In this document: in pieces, positions 40,890-49,076 of the stretch
Layout of the letters: each line of letters begins with the position of its first letter
Numbering within the stretch: position 1 is the first letter of the stretch
DNA from: CAYRTV01 sp046483285
GTDB taxonomy: Bacteria > Acidobacteriota > Aminicenantia > Aminicenantales > Aminicenantaceae
DNA length: 64,000 nt
Assembly: GCA_046483285.1 (NCBI GenBank)
Contig: JAWODN010000121.1
Coordinates: 36,264 to 100,263 of the forward strand
Direction of reading: 5' to 3'
Made by a program: the position numbers and the translations under genes
The notes under the pieces: generated by a model
Databases searched by the model: none
What the model was told of the DNA's origin: nothing
What the model saw: the letters and a program-made list of their open reading frames with translations, nothing else

Positions 40890-42704
40890 ATGAAAAATTT
40901 CAAATGGATATACTTGATTTTAATTATCTTGATGACGGCGCCCGTCTTATGGCCCCAGGATACCGGCCCGCCCACCCTTTCCGCTGAAAAACTGGAAGCG
41001 GGCATGACCGGGAAGGGGAGGACGGTGTTTAAAGGCAATCGAATTGAAGAATTTGATGTGGAAATATTGGGAGTTCTGAGAAATGAAGCCGGAATCGGAG
41101 CGAAACGCAGCTTGATTCTGGCCCGGTTGAGCGGCAAGAAGCTGGATGAGAGCGGTGTTTCTCAGGGGATGAGCGGCAGCCCCGTGTATGTTGGTGGAAA
41201 GTTAATCGGGGCAGTGGCCTACAGTTTCCCGTTTTCCAAGGAAGCGATCGCCGGAATCACCCCTATTGATGAAATGCTGGCTGTTGAAAAAGAGGGGGGA
41301 GCGCGGTCTGTGTATTCTTCTCCCATCCCCATAAAGAAGTCTCTTTCTCTGGAAGAACTTTATGAAATCAATAAATCTCATTTTGAGTCTGAAAGCCCTC
41401 TGTTTTATCAAAACCGGGCCCTCCAGCCTTTGAAAATACCCTTAGTCCACAAAGGCTTTTCCCACCGGGCGTTGAACCGCATGGAATCTGTTTTCAGCCG
41501 GATGGGATTTCAACTCAAACAGGCGGGGCGGCAAATCCAGATGGAAGAGGTGTCCTATGCGGATATGACTCTCAGAGCCGGAGAGCCGGTGGGCGTTCAA
41601 TTGATTGCCGGGGATTTGAAAATGGCTGCAACCGGTACGGTGACTTATGTCAGCGGCAATAAAGTTTTGGCTTTTGGACATCCGCTTTACAATTTGGGGC
41701 CGGTGGACTATGCCATGACCAAGGCCCAGGTTATCACCGTTGTCCCCAGTTTAGACGCTTCCTTCAAATTAACATCCACCGGAGCTGTGGTGGGCCGGTT
41801 TATGCAGGACCGCACTTCAGGTGTCATGGGGGAAATCGGAAAGCTTCCTGATATGATTCCTGTCAACATCAAATTGGCGAGTTCGAAGCAGGAGATTCAA
41901 GACATTCGCTTGAAAATAGTGGAAGATAAAATTCTGACACCTTTTTTAATGAACGCCGCCGTCGCCGGCCTCATGTATACGGAAGAGCGTTCCCTGGGGG
42001 ACTTGACGGTTGAAATGCAGGGGGATATTTATTTGGAAAACGGAATGAGCATTCGCCTTGAAGATATGTATTCCGGAAACTTTGATGAAGCGGTGGCTGA
42101 GATGACCGGACTGCTCACCGCCGTCACTTTTTTTCTCACCAATAATGAATTCAGAGATTTGGGCATTCACCGGGTGGACTTGAATTTCCAAACGGCGGAA
42201 GATATTCAGCTCTCCTATTTAGAAAAGGTGTGGCTGGAAAAATACGATGTCATGCCGGGTGAAAGGATTCGAGTCAAAATTCATACCAAGAATTTTCGCG
42301 GTGACAGCATCGTGCAGGAAGGCGGAATCATCGCTCCTTATCTGCCTTCGGGGTCGGAGTTTTTTCTTGTGATTGGGGACACCCAGTCGATGGCTCAGTT
42401 GGAACGCGGCCTTTACCAAACTCCGGTATTTTCCCCCCGCAATTTAAATCAGCTCTTACGGGTTTTGAGCAGTCAGAGGAAGAATAACCGGATCTATTTC
42501 AAAATATTGGCCCGGAAACCCGGCCTGTTTCTAAAAGGCGAAGAATTGCCCAATCTTCCTCTGTCCATGAAAAGCATGTTTTCATCCCCCCGGGCCGCCA
42601 CTTCTCAACCCACCGAATTGAACCAATCGACGCTGAGCCAGTTCCAGCTTCCGGTTCCGTTTGTTTTCAAGGGGGCGGCCATGATTCCCATTAAGATCAA
42701 ATGA
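40890..42704 (+). CDS. SpoIVB-type (S55) peptidase-domain exported protein
   Basis: A 604-residue exported protein with N-terminal signal KWIYLILIILMTAPVLWPQD. Residues ~30-200 form a serine-peptidase-like S55 domain, with GMTGKGRTVFKGNRIEEFDV, SLILARLSGKKLDESGVSQG and the catalytic serine region GMSGSPVYVGGKLIGAVAYS. A second part includes KVLAFGHPLYNLGPVDYAMT, also typical of this group in non-sporulating bacteria. The C-terminal third is beta-rich and unassigned. The role in non-spore formers is unknown; envelope processing is likely. It sits 68 bases after spt with its own ribosome site (GGAGGAAG) and 71 bases before the beta-propeller gene. Confidence 0.88.
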   Translation: MKNFKWIYLILIILMTAPVLWPQDTGPPTLSAEKLEAGMTGKGRTVFKGNRIEEFDVEILGVLRNEAGIGAKRSLILARLSGKKLDESGVSQGMSGSPVYVGGKLIGAVAYSFPFSKEAIAGITPIDEMLAVEKEGGARSVYSSPIPIKKSLSLEELYEINKSHFESESPLFYQNRALQPLKIPLVHKGFSHRALNRMESVFSRMGFQLKQAGRQIQMEEVSYADMTLRAGEPVGVQLIAGDLKMAATGTVTYVSGNKVLAFGHPLYNLGPVDYAMTKAQVITVVPSLDASFKLTSTGAVVGRFMQDRTSGVMGEIGKLPDMIPVNIKLASSKQEIQDIRLKIVEDKILTPFLMNAAVAGLMYTEERSLGDLTVEMQGDIYLENGMSIRLEDMYSGNFDEAVAEMTGLLTAVTFFLTNNEFRDLGIHRVDLNFQTAEDIQLSYLEKVWLEKYDVMPGERIRVKIHTKNFRGDSIVQEGGIIAPYLPSGSEFFLVIGDTQSMAQLERGLYQTPVFSPRNLNQLLRVLSSQRKNNRIYFKILARKPGLFLKGEELPNLPLSMKSMFSSPRAATSQPTELNQSTLSQFQLPVPFVFKGAAMIPIKIK

Positions 42705-42775
42705 CAGTTCTATTCCCTGGGATGAAAAGGTATAGGTCAGGGTGAATAAATTCGGATGAATGGAGAAAAACAGAT

Positions 42776-44929
42776 ATGAAAAAAATAATGATCGCCGTGG
42801 TGGTGATGAGTGTATGTCTGGTGGTGTTGTTATTGGCGGTGACTCCCCAAAAATGGACCCTGAGGGAATTCAGTGATTTCATTCCCGGAAAATTCAATGG
42901 CATCTCGGTGACCGCCGAGGGGGTTTTATCGCTTGCCCCCCGGGAGGATATATTCGAAGACCCTCCGGGAGAATTCTATTTGTCTTTCCTGGAAACTCCG
43001 GATGGAATCCGTTATATAGGGACCGGTCATTCCGGGGAGATTTATCGTGTCGGCAAAGGAGGTGATACCGAGCTTTACTTCAAAGTCCCCGAAATGGATA
43101 TCAACTGCCTGGCCCAAGACGGCCGGGGCAATCTTTATGCGGGATCCTCCCCCAACGGGAAGATTTATAAGATCACGGATGTGAATGAAGGGGAAGAATT
43201 TTTTAATCCCCAGGAAAAATACATTTGGGATCTTCTCTTCGCGTCCGAAGGAAATCTTTTAGCCGCCGTGGGAGAGGGTGCCGCGATTTATCAGATCTCT
43301 CCGGAAGGCATGGGAGGAAAAATCTTAGAAGCGGAAGAAAATCATATATTGTGTATGCTGATGACGCCCGATAATAAGATTTTGGCCGGAAGCGGCGGCG
43401 TCGGTTCGGTTTACAGGCTGGAGGAAAAGAAAAAAGCTTCCGTCCTTTTCGAAACTCCCTATGAAGAGGTGAAGTCTTTGGCCCTGGATGGAGAAGGAAA
43501 TATTTATGTCGCCGCCGGCGGCAAAAAGGGGACCAGTGAGAGGGATAATGCTTTCTCCAGGATGCAAGAGGTGCAGACCGATGTCTCAGTGACTGTGGTT
43601 GCGGAGGAAAGAAGCGCCGTTCCGGAACCGCCTTCAGACGGGGCCCAGCCCGGCGCATTATACAGGATTAAAGCGGACGGAACAGCTGAAGCTTTGTGGA
43701 CTTCCGAGCAGGATTTGGTTTACAGCGTGCTGTGGGATGAACAGTCCCGGAAGATTGTATTCGGAACCGGTAACAGGGGCCGTCTTTACGCCATAGACCA
43801 GGAAGATGACGTCTCCTTGCTTCTGCAAAAAGATTCGGAGCAGATATATCTTTTGCAGCCTGCGGATAAAGGAATGCATATTCTGGCTAATAATCCATCT
43901 CAATGGAGTTTGATGCATCCGGATCAAAGGTTCGAAGGGGATTACACCAGCCGGGTTATGGATGCCGGGGAACCGGCTTCCTGGGGCCGGATGGCTTGGG
44001 AGACCGACCAGCCGGAGGGCACTCTTCTGCAGTTTCAAACCCGCAGCGGCAATTCCAAAGAGCCCAATCAAACCTGGAGCAACTGGTCGCCTCCCTATCA
44101 AAAAAGCGGTGGAGAGCAAATTTTAAATCCCAAGGGGCGTTATCTCCAGTTCAAGGTGCTGTTTAAAACGAATTCAGGAAAAGTGTCTCCCTTGCTCAAA
44201 GAGGTGATTTTGTTTTATCAGCAAATCAATTTGCCGCCTAAAATAACGGAAGTGGTTCTTCTGCCTCCAAATGCTGTCTTTCAGAAGCCGCCCGATCAGG
44301 ACGAAAAAATTTTGGGATTGAAGGAAGAGGAAATGGAAACCGCCCGAACCGGTGCGAATAACAGTCAAAGGATTTCCAGGCGGCTGGAGCGCCACGGCTA
44401 TCAGACTGTCTTGTGGAAAGCTTCGGACCCGAATGAAGACAGCCTGCTTTATTCCATTTTCATCAAAAAAGACAATGAGGATCAATGGAGGAGGCTGCAG
44501 AAGGATTGGAATCTGGAAGTATTCGTCTTCAACACCCTCACTCTTCCCGATGGAAAGTACCGTATCAAAGTCAGGGCTTCCGACATCCCCTCCAACCCCC
44601 CCGGAGAGGCTCTTTCCGCTGAAAAGAACAGCCGGCTTTTGACCATAGATAATTCACGCCCGGAAATTCAGGAATTTCAGGCTCGCCGGCAAGGAAGTCT
44701 TTTGAAGGTTGCTTTTGTTGCCAGGGATAAACATTCGGTTATCAAGGAAGTCAAATATCTGGTCAGGCCGAGCGGATGGCAGGTGGTGTTTCCTAAAGAT
44801 GGAATTTGCGATTCGCTGGAGGAGGCGTTTGAATTTTCCGTAACCCTTCCGGCTGAATTCGACAATATGATTACGGTTAAAGTGACCGATGAACAGGGGA
44901 ATGCGGGGGTTCACCGGGCGGAGTTTTAA
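42776..44929 (+). CDS. Exported beta-propeller protein with C-terminal Ig-like region
   Basis: A 717-residue protein with N-terminal hydrophobic segment KIMIAVVVMSVCLVVLLLAV, a signal or anchor. Residues ~50-350 contain about six blades with a recurrent motif: YIGTGHSGEIYRV, YAGSSPNGKIYKI, LAAVGEGAAIYQI, LAGSGGVGSVYRL and FGTGNRGRLYAI, roughly 40 residues apart, as in NHL/SMP-30-like propellers. The C-terminal part (residues ~380-717) looks like Ig or fibronectin-type beta sandwiches. No catalytic motif is visible, so binding or scaffolding is likely. It follows the S55 peptidase gene in the same direction, and the intergenic bases carry GGTATAGGTCAGGGTGAATA. Confidence 0.8.
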   Translation: MKKIMIAVVVMSVCLVVLLLAVTPQKWTLREFSDFIPGKFNGISVTAEGVLSLAPREDIFEDPPGEFYLSFLETPDGIRYIGTGHSGEIYRVGKGGDTELYFKVPEMDINCLAQDGRGNLYAGSSPNGKIYKITDVNEGEEFFNPQEKYIWDLLFASEGNLLAAVGEGAAIYQISPEGMGGKILEAEENHILCMLMTPDNKILAGSGGVGSVYRLEEKKKASVLFETPYEEVKSLALDGEGNIYVAAGGKKGTSERDNAFSRMQEVQTDVSVTVVAEERSAVPEPPSDGAQPGALYRIKADGTAEALWTSEQDLVYSVLWDEQSRKIVFGTGNRGRLYAIDQEDDVSLLLQKDSEQIYLLQPADKGMHILANNPSQWSLMHPDQRFEGDYTSRVMDAGEPASWGRMAWETDQPEGTLLQFQTRSGNSKEPNQTWSNWSPPYQKSGGEQILNPKGRYLQFKVLFKTNSGKVSPLLKEVILFYQQINLPPKITEVVLLPPNAVFQKPPDQDEKILGLKEEEMETARTGANNSQRISRRLERHGYQTVLWKASDPNEDSLLYSIFIKKDNEDQWRRLQKDWNLEVFVFNTLTLPDGKYRIKVRASDIPSNPPGEALSAEKNSRLLTIDNSRPEIQEFQARRQGSLLKVAFVARDKHSVIKEVKYLVRPSGWQVVFPKDGICDSLEEAFEFSVTLPAEFDNMITVKVTDEQGNAGVHRAEF

Positions 44930-44980
44930 AACCGCTTTTCCCCGAACGGGTTCCGTTCCGGTGGCCGGTGAGCCGGGAAT

Positions 44981-45898
44981 TCATGTGCCGGCCAAAATTT
45001 CTTCCAGATTGCGGCGGCAGTCAGGAAGTATTTCCCTTTTGATTTTGAGGCCCCGGTCTTTTTCGGCGGCGATTGACCATTTGACCAAGGAAATCATCAT
45101 GTCTTCGATTTCAAGGCATGTCACACAGCGGGGATGAACCCCGGATCCCGCGTTGAAATAATACGGTTTTTCTTTCCGGCCCAATAATTTTTGCTGTTTG
45201 CTTAAGGAGGCGAACATGGGACGGTGAGTATGACCGGCGACAGCCGTCAGCCGGTTTTTACAGGCCCACAAAAGAATCTTCCTGTCAATTTGCCGTCCTT
45301 TCAGCCAGTTTTGTGCCGGGCTGGTGGGGTCTTTGAATCCGAATCTCGCTTGAAGGCCCCGCCAAAGATACCGGACAAAAAATCTTCCAAGAAAAATAAA
45401 ACGGTCATTCATCAAATCACCCATATGTCCATGAACCAAAAACATTTTTTCCCCCAGTAAAAGAGAGGAATGGGTTTTGAGTCCGGCGAACAGGCCGGGA
45501 ACATAAATTCGGGCCAATTGAAGGGCGGATTTTAAATAAACCGGGTCCATCATCTGCCAGTTGTGATTGCCGCAGACATAAACCAGGCGGTTTAATTGGT
45601 GAAATTGATTTAATAAACGGAAAATATGACCGTGGGCGCGCACAATGTCCAGCAAGCGGCGGTTCTCATACAGCTCATCTCCATCGCCGAGTTCGATATA
45701 GGTGAAATTTTCGTCAAGATAGTAACGGAGGGCACAATCAAAAACTTGGGCGTTGTGCATAAAATCATCCGCCCAATCGCCGGCCCCCCGGTGAATGTCG
45801 CTGAAGATGACCACCCTGGTTTTTTTGTCCAGTGGAATTTTCAATCGGTTTTCCCGCAGGGCCTTGTCCAAAGCCGGGTGTATCCGTAAAAAACTCAT
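44981..45898 (-). CDS. Metallophosphoesterase with large insert
   Basis: A 305-residue calcineurin-like phosphoesterase: FSDIHRGAGDWADDF near residue 32, LGDGDELYE near 70, CGNHNWQMM near 109 (Asn in place of the usual Asp of GNHD), HGHMGD near 155 and AGHTHRPMF near 220. About 60 residues rich in aromatic and basic amino acids (FLGRFFVRYLWRGLQARFGF) lie between the two histidine motifs and could contact membrane or lipid. LpxH-like or UDP-diacylglucosamine-type enzymes are distant relatives; the substrate is unknown. It is convergent with the beta-propeller gene. Confidence 0.85.
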   Translation of the reverse strand: MSFLRIHPALDKALRENRLKIPLDKKTRVVIFSDIHRGAGDWADDFMHNAQVFDCALRYYLDENFTYIELGDGDELYENRRLLDIVRAHGHIFRLLNQFHQLNRLVYVCGNHNWQMMDPVYLKSALQLARIYVPGLFAGLKTHSSLLLGEKMFLVHGHMGDLMNDRFIFLGRFFVRYLWRGLQARFGFKDPTSPAQNWLKGRQIDRKILLWACKNRLTAVAGHTHRPMFASLSKQQKLLGRKEKPYYFNAGSGVHPRCVTCLEIEDMMISLVKWSIAAEKDRGLKIKREILPDCRRNLEEILAGT

Positions 45899-45961
45899 CT
45901 TACCTGAAGTTCTGCTCAGCCGGCCGTGCCGGCGGCAATTCCGGCTCGTTGATCATCCGGA

Positions 45962-47941
45962 TCAAGGTTTTTTCCTCAAAAAATTTGAAAATATCAAGAC
46001 CAGAATAACCAGCAGCAGAGCGATCCCCGCGACCAGCAGCAGCGACATTCCTTCTTCTCCGGGAATTTCCACCTCCTCCTGCAATACCGGCAGCTCCACA
46101 TAAGAAGGCATGGCGGCACTGCGGAACAGGGTATAAACCGGAGGCGGGTCTTGTTTTTCAGTGGCGGCGTTGTCTTTGTCGGCTCCGGTTATGGTCACCC
46201 GGATGCGGTGTCCGGCGTTGAAAACATTGGCGGTCGGCTGCATATCGAATACCAGCTCAACCGCTTCGTCCGGGACAGCCGGCTGAATATCCTCCCGGAA
46301 GCTGCGGTGATAGGGAAGGCCGAAGTTATCATAGGGCGGCTGGTGAAGAGTCCGGTGGGAGAGGCGCAGCACCCCCTCGGTCAAGTAATGGGAATAGCCG
46401 TTTTTATCCACTTCTTCCAGATAAACAAACACATTGCCGTTTTGGTGGGATGAACTCAACCATATGGAGATCACAGGATGTCCGGAAACCCGGAGGTCTG
46501 CGGACAAAGGCATGGTGGTGTATGTGAGACCCTTGCGGTCGTTGGCGGTCATGTCCGGATAGTCGAATTCGCCGCCCACCGCGTTGTCCCACCGGGTGGC
46601 GGTTCCGGATGTGGTCGAATAATCAACGGGATAATCATCCCTACCTGATTCGGATTCCGGAGTCGCCGGGTTCAGGATGCCGTCATTGACGGAGTCAATG
46701 CTTCCGGAAGGACCGGACGAAAAGAAGTACTTGATGGCAACCGTCCCGGGCAGCGGCCACTTCCGGGCGGTCTCCCACGTGTTTTTTCCCTCTTTCTCCA
46801 TCACATGATAGCGGATGGGAGGCTCATCCATGATGCCGTTATCGATTCCCTTCAGCCAGTAATCAAACCATCGGAGCTGTTCCACGGCCAGGAGATTGTA
46901 TTCGTTTCTTCTGATTTCTTCATCCCGGGGGGAATGAGGCCAGGCCCCGATGGTCAGTTTGCTGGGTGTGTCGAAATTTTCATATATCAAAAACGTGTCT
47001 TTGGTGAAAGAATCGAACCATCCGCCCCAAATATACATAGGGATTCCGGAGGCGTTGATTTCTTGGATGTGACCTGCGGGATGCCACTCCTGAAAAGGGT
47101 AAGCCCCAGTGACCAAGTCGCGGGAATCCCGGTACTTGAGTTCATCCATGATGCCGCTCAAGAGCCGGTTGTCCCGGCGTTCAGCCTGGGCTTTTTTCAG
47201 CATCTCTCCATCCGGGTCTTCATCCACTGGTGCGGCTCCCGGCTGCGTATCCAGTTTTTGGGTTAGCTCACTCCAGGTTATGAGAAAATCATCCCGCAGC
47301 ACTCCCCCCGGAGAACCGGTTTCATATAAGTCGAACAAGGCCACCATGGGGAATATGGCTTTCAGGTGCGGGGGCTGGGTGGAAGCGGCCATTAACTGGG
47401 TGATCCCCAGATAAGAACCGCCGTACATACCCACGTTGCCGTCACACCAGGGTTGAGCCGCCAGCCATTCCGTGATCTCATAGGCGTCCCGGCTCTCTTC
47501 CTCTGTGAATATTCCCTGCCAGATTCCAAAAGAAGCCCCGGAACCGCGGACATCGGCGGCAGCCGTGATATAGCCGTGTTTGAGAAGGGGCCGGAGATAG
47601 GAGGATTCGGCTGTGCTCGAAATGCAACCTTCTTCATTTTGAGAAGCCCTTCGGTAACGTGTGTGGGTCCATACCACTGGAAGAGGCTCTTCCGCCGCTT
47701 TGCCGTTCACCGCCGGCCGTATGATGTCGATGGCAATTTTTGTGCCGTCGCGCATGGTGAGATATTGCGATGACCGGATCCAGGAATTGAATTTTTCCGC
47801 AGAAAATCCTTGGTATTTTCCAAATGCGGAGATTCTTTCCTCTTCTTGGCCGGAAAAAATTCCCGGGCAAATAAAAATCACAGCGAGGAGAGGAATAATC
47901 ATTTTCCCCTTCATTAGAAAATTCATAGATTTTTTCCCCAT
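45962..47941 (-). CDS. CocE/NonD-family serine hydrolase with signal peptide and C-terminal membrane anchor
   Basis: A 659-residue hydrolase of the CocE/X-Pro dipeptidyl-peptidase class. The signal is IIPLLAVIFICPGIFSGQ. The alpha/beta-hydrolase core runs from YLTMRDGTKIAIDIIRPA with ADVRGSGAS, and the nucleophile serine is in MYGGSYLGITQ. An acid/histidine region around GAWPHS follows, then a jelly-roll C-domain (LRVSGHPVISIWLSSSHQNG). Members cleave acyl esters, beta-lactam precursors or proline peptides. Unusually, the protein ends with a ~20-residue hydrophobic helix and FLRKKP, so it is probably anchored at its C-terminus. The ATG at 47941 follows AAGGAG; the frame opens at 47965. Confidence 0.88.
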   Translation of the reverse strand: MGKKSMNFLMKGKMIIPLLAVIFICPGIFSGQEEERISAFGKYQGFSAEKFNSWIRSSQYLTMRDGTKIAIDIIRPAVNGKAAEEPLPVVWTHTRYRRASQNEEGCISSTAESSYLRPLLKHGYITAAADVRGSGASFGIWQGIFTEEESRDAYEITEWLAAQPWCDGNVGMYGGSYLGITQLMAASTQPPHLKAIFPMVALFDLYETGSPGGVLRDDFLITWSELTQKLDTQPGAAPVDEDPDGEMLKKAQAERRDNRLLSGIMDELKYRDSRDLVTGAYPFQEWHPAGHIQEINASGIPMYIWGGWFDSFTKDTFLIYENFDTPSKLTIGAWPHSPRDEEIRRNEYNLLAVEQLRWFDYWLKGIDNGIMDEPPIRYHVMEKEGKNTWETARKWPLPGTVAIKYFFSSGPSGSIDSVNDGILNPATPESESGRDDYPVDYSTTSGTATRWDNAVGGEFDYPDMTANDRKGLTYTTMPLSADLRVSGHPVISIWLSSSHQNGNVFVYLEEVDKNGYSHYLTEGVLRLSHRTLHQPPYDNFGLPYHRSFREDIQPAVPDEAVELVFDMQPTANVFNAGHRIRVTITGADKDNAATEKQDPPPVYTLFRSAAMPSYVELPVLQEEVEIPGEEGMSLLLVAGIALLLVILVLIFSNFLRKKP

Positions 47942-47965
47942 GTTTCTATTCTCCTTTCCTTTCAC

Positions 47966-48224
47966 TTAGCCTGACCTATTCATAAAAAAATGGCGATGGT
48001 CTTTTTATGGGCATTTTTTCAGAGGAATGCAAGGAATTTCTGAAAATGACAGTTGAAACGTTTCTGTTTGCTTTTCCTTTCATTATAATCGCCATTTTTT
48101 TACCCTTCGGGCGGACCGGATCTCACCGCATCTGCTTTGTTGCAGGGCATTCGCGGTGAAGGACCACAGCTTCATGCCCTGCGCCTCGCATCTGCGGCAA
48201 TCCCGGCCTGTGAATAGGCCAGGC
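47966..48224. repeat. Family A element, complete, first of a tandem pair
   Basis: Begins TTAGCCTGACCTATTCA. The perfect 15-base inverted repeat has arms at 47983-47997 (TAAAAAAATGGCGAT) and 48088-48102 (ATCGCCATTTTTTTA). The tail is CCCTTCGGGCGGACCGGATC, then CTGCGGCAATCCCGGCCTGT, ending GAATAGGCCAGGC. The ends AGCCTGACCTATTCA and TGAATAGGCCAGGC are inverted copies of each other with mismatch. Confidence 0.9.
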
Positions 48225-48225
48225 G

Positions 48226-48607
48226 AGCCTGACCTATTCATAAAAAAATGGCGATGGTCTTTTTATGGGCATTTTTTCAGAGGAATGCAAGGAATTTCTG
48301 AAAATGACAGTTGAAACGTTTCTGTTTGCTTTTCCTTTCATTATAATCGCCATTTTTTTACCCTTCGGGCGGGCATGTCACTTTGTCATTGCGAGGCTTG
48401 CGCCAGCAAGCTGTGGCAATCCCTTCCTGCCTCGTGAAAGCGGAACCCACCGCCCATACGAGGCAGTCAGGGATCCCTCGGTGCTTCGCACCGCGGGATG
48501 ACACACTCAAAGGCACGGCGTGCCTCGGAATGACAGACTCAAAAGTGTTTCGCTCAGGGAATGACATTGGGATCATTTTCATGGTTCCTGGTGTATTATA
48601 CTCATGA
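48226..48607. repeat. Family A element joined to family C and D units, second of a tandem pair
   Basis: 48226-48372 is identical in all 147 bases to 47968-48114. At GGGCGG the similarity stops and a family C module begins (CTTTGTCATTGCGAGGCTTG, GGAACCCACCGCCCATACGA, TGCTTCGCACCGCGGGATGA; 48377-48550). A D unit ending TGGTTCCTGGTGTATTATAC follows (to 48607). The two A elements are separated by a single base, so one seems to have arisen by duplication or insertion next to the other. Confidence 0.9.
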
Positions 48608-48637
48608 CCTAAACCTTAGAAAATCGTTTCTATGTGG

Positions 48638-48788
48638 TCATGGGAGCGGGTGATGGATCGCCGCCACGCGGATGTCCCCAGCGAGGACATCCGCTCCGAT
48701 TTCGGCTTCGCTCTCCTCTCCTGCGGAGAGGAACCGTGCCCGCTCAGCCTTCATACGGGCCGGCTTATCCATCATCCCGCCCCCATGA
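48638..48788. repeat. Small element with ~20-base terminal inverted repeats
   Basis: The first 21 bases (core GAGCGGGTGATGGAT) are mirrored, with two or three mismatches, by the last 22 (core ATCCATCATCCCGC). The inside holds further short palindromes (CCGATTTCGGC; CTCTCCTCTCCTGCGGAGAG) and no open frame. It is flanked on both sides by the same 29-base D segment (48575-48603 and 48809-48837, starting ATTTTCATGGTTCCTGG). Confidence 0.65.
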
Positions 48789-48828
48789 CATCAGTTCAAA
48801 CGTGATTTTCATGGTTCCTGGTGTATTA

Positions 48829-49056
48829 TACTCCTGATCTATTCATAAAAAAATGCGATGTTTTTGCAATCTCTTTCTTATCATCGATAAGAATGGTTTT
48901 TAGTGAAAGATCAAATGAAAATGTTCATGTTTAATTTTTTCAGAGGCCTTCTGCCTTTCCCGCTTTTCTCGCCTTTCTCGCTTTTCCCGCCTTCTTCAGA
49001 CCAGACAAACCAGATAAACGAAATGGACTGTTTTTGTTGTTTTCGAACCAATAAGC
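48829..49056. repeat. Truncated family A fused to family B copy 4
   Basis: CTATTCATAAAAAAATGCGA and TTTTTGCAATCTCTTTCTTA match the left part of the A element at 27909. At TCAAATG the sequence switches into an inverted B copy (ATGTTCATGTTTAATTTTTT, AGAGGCCTTCTGCC, AACGAAATGGACTGTTTTTG, TTTCGAACC). The A right half is missing. AATAAGCCAGG follows immediately before the GHMP kinase gene. Confidence 0.85.
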
Positions 49057-49076
49057 CAGGTTTATTGACATGAACG

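Noticed and set aside
47966..48607. Possible CRISPR array from repeated units
   Set aside because: Only two long copies, adjacent, with no regular 25-40 base repeats and unique spacers, and no cas genes in the window.
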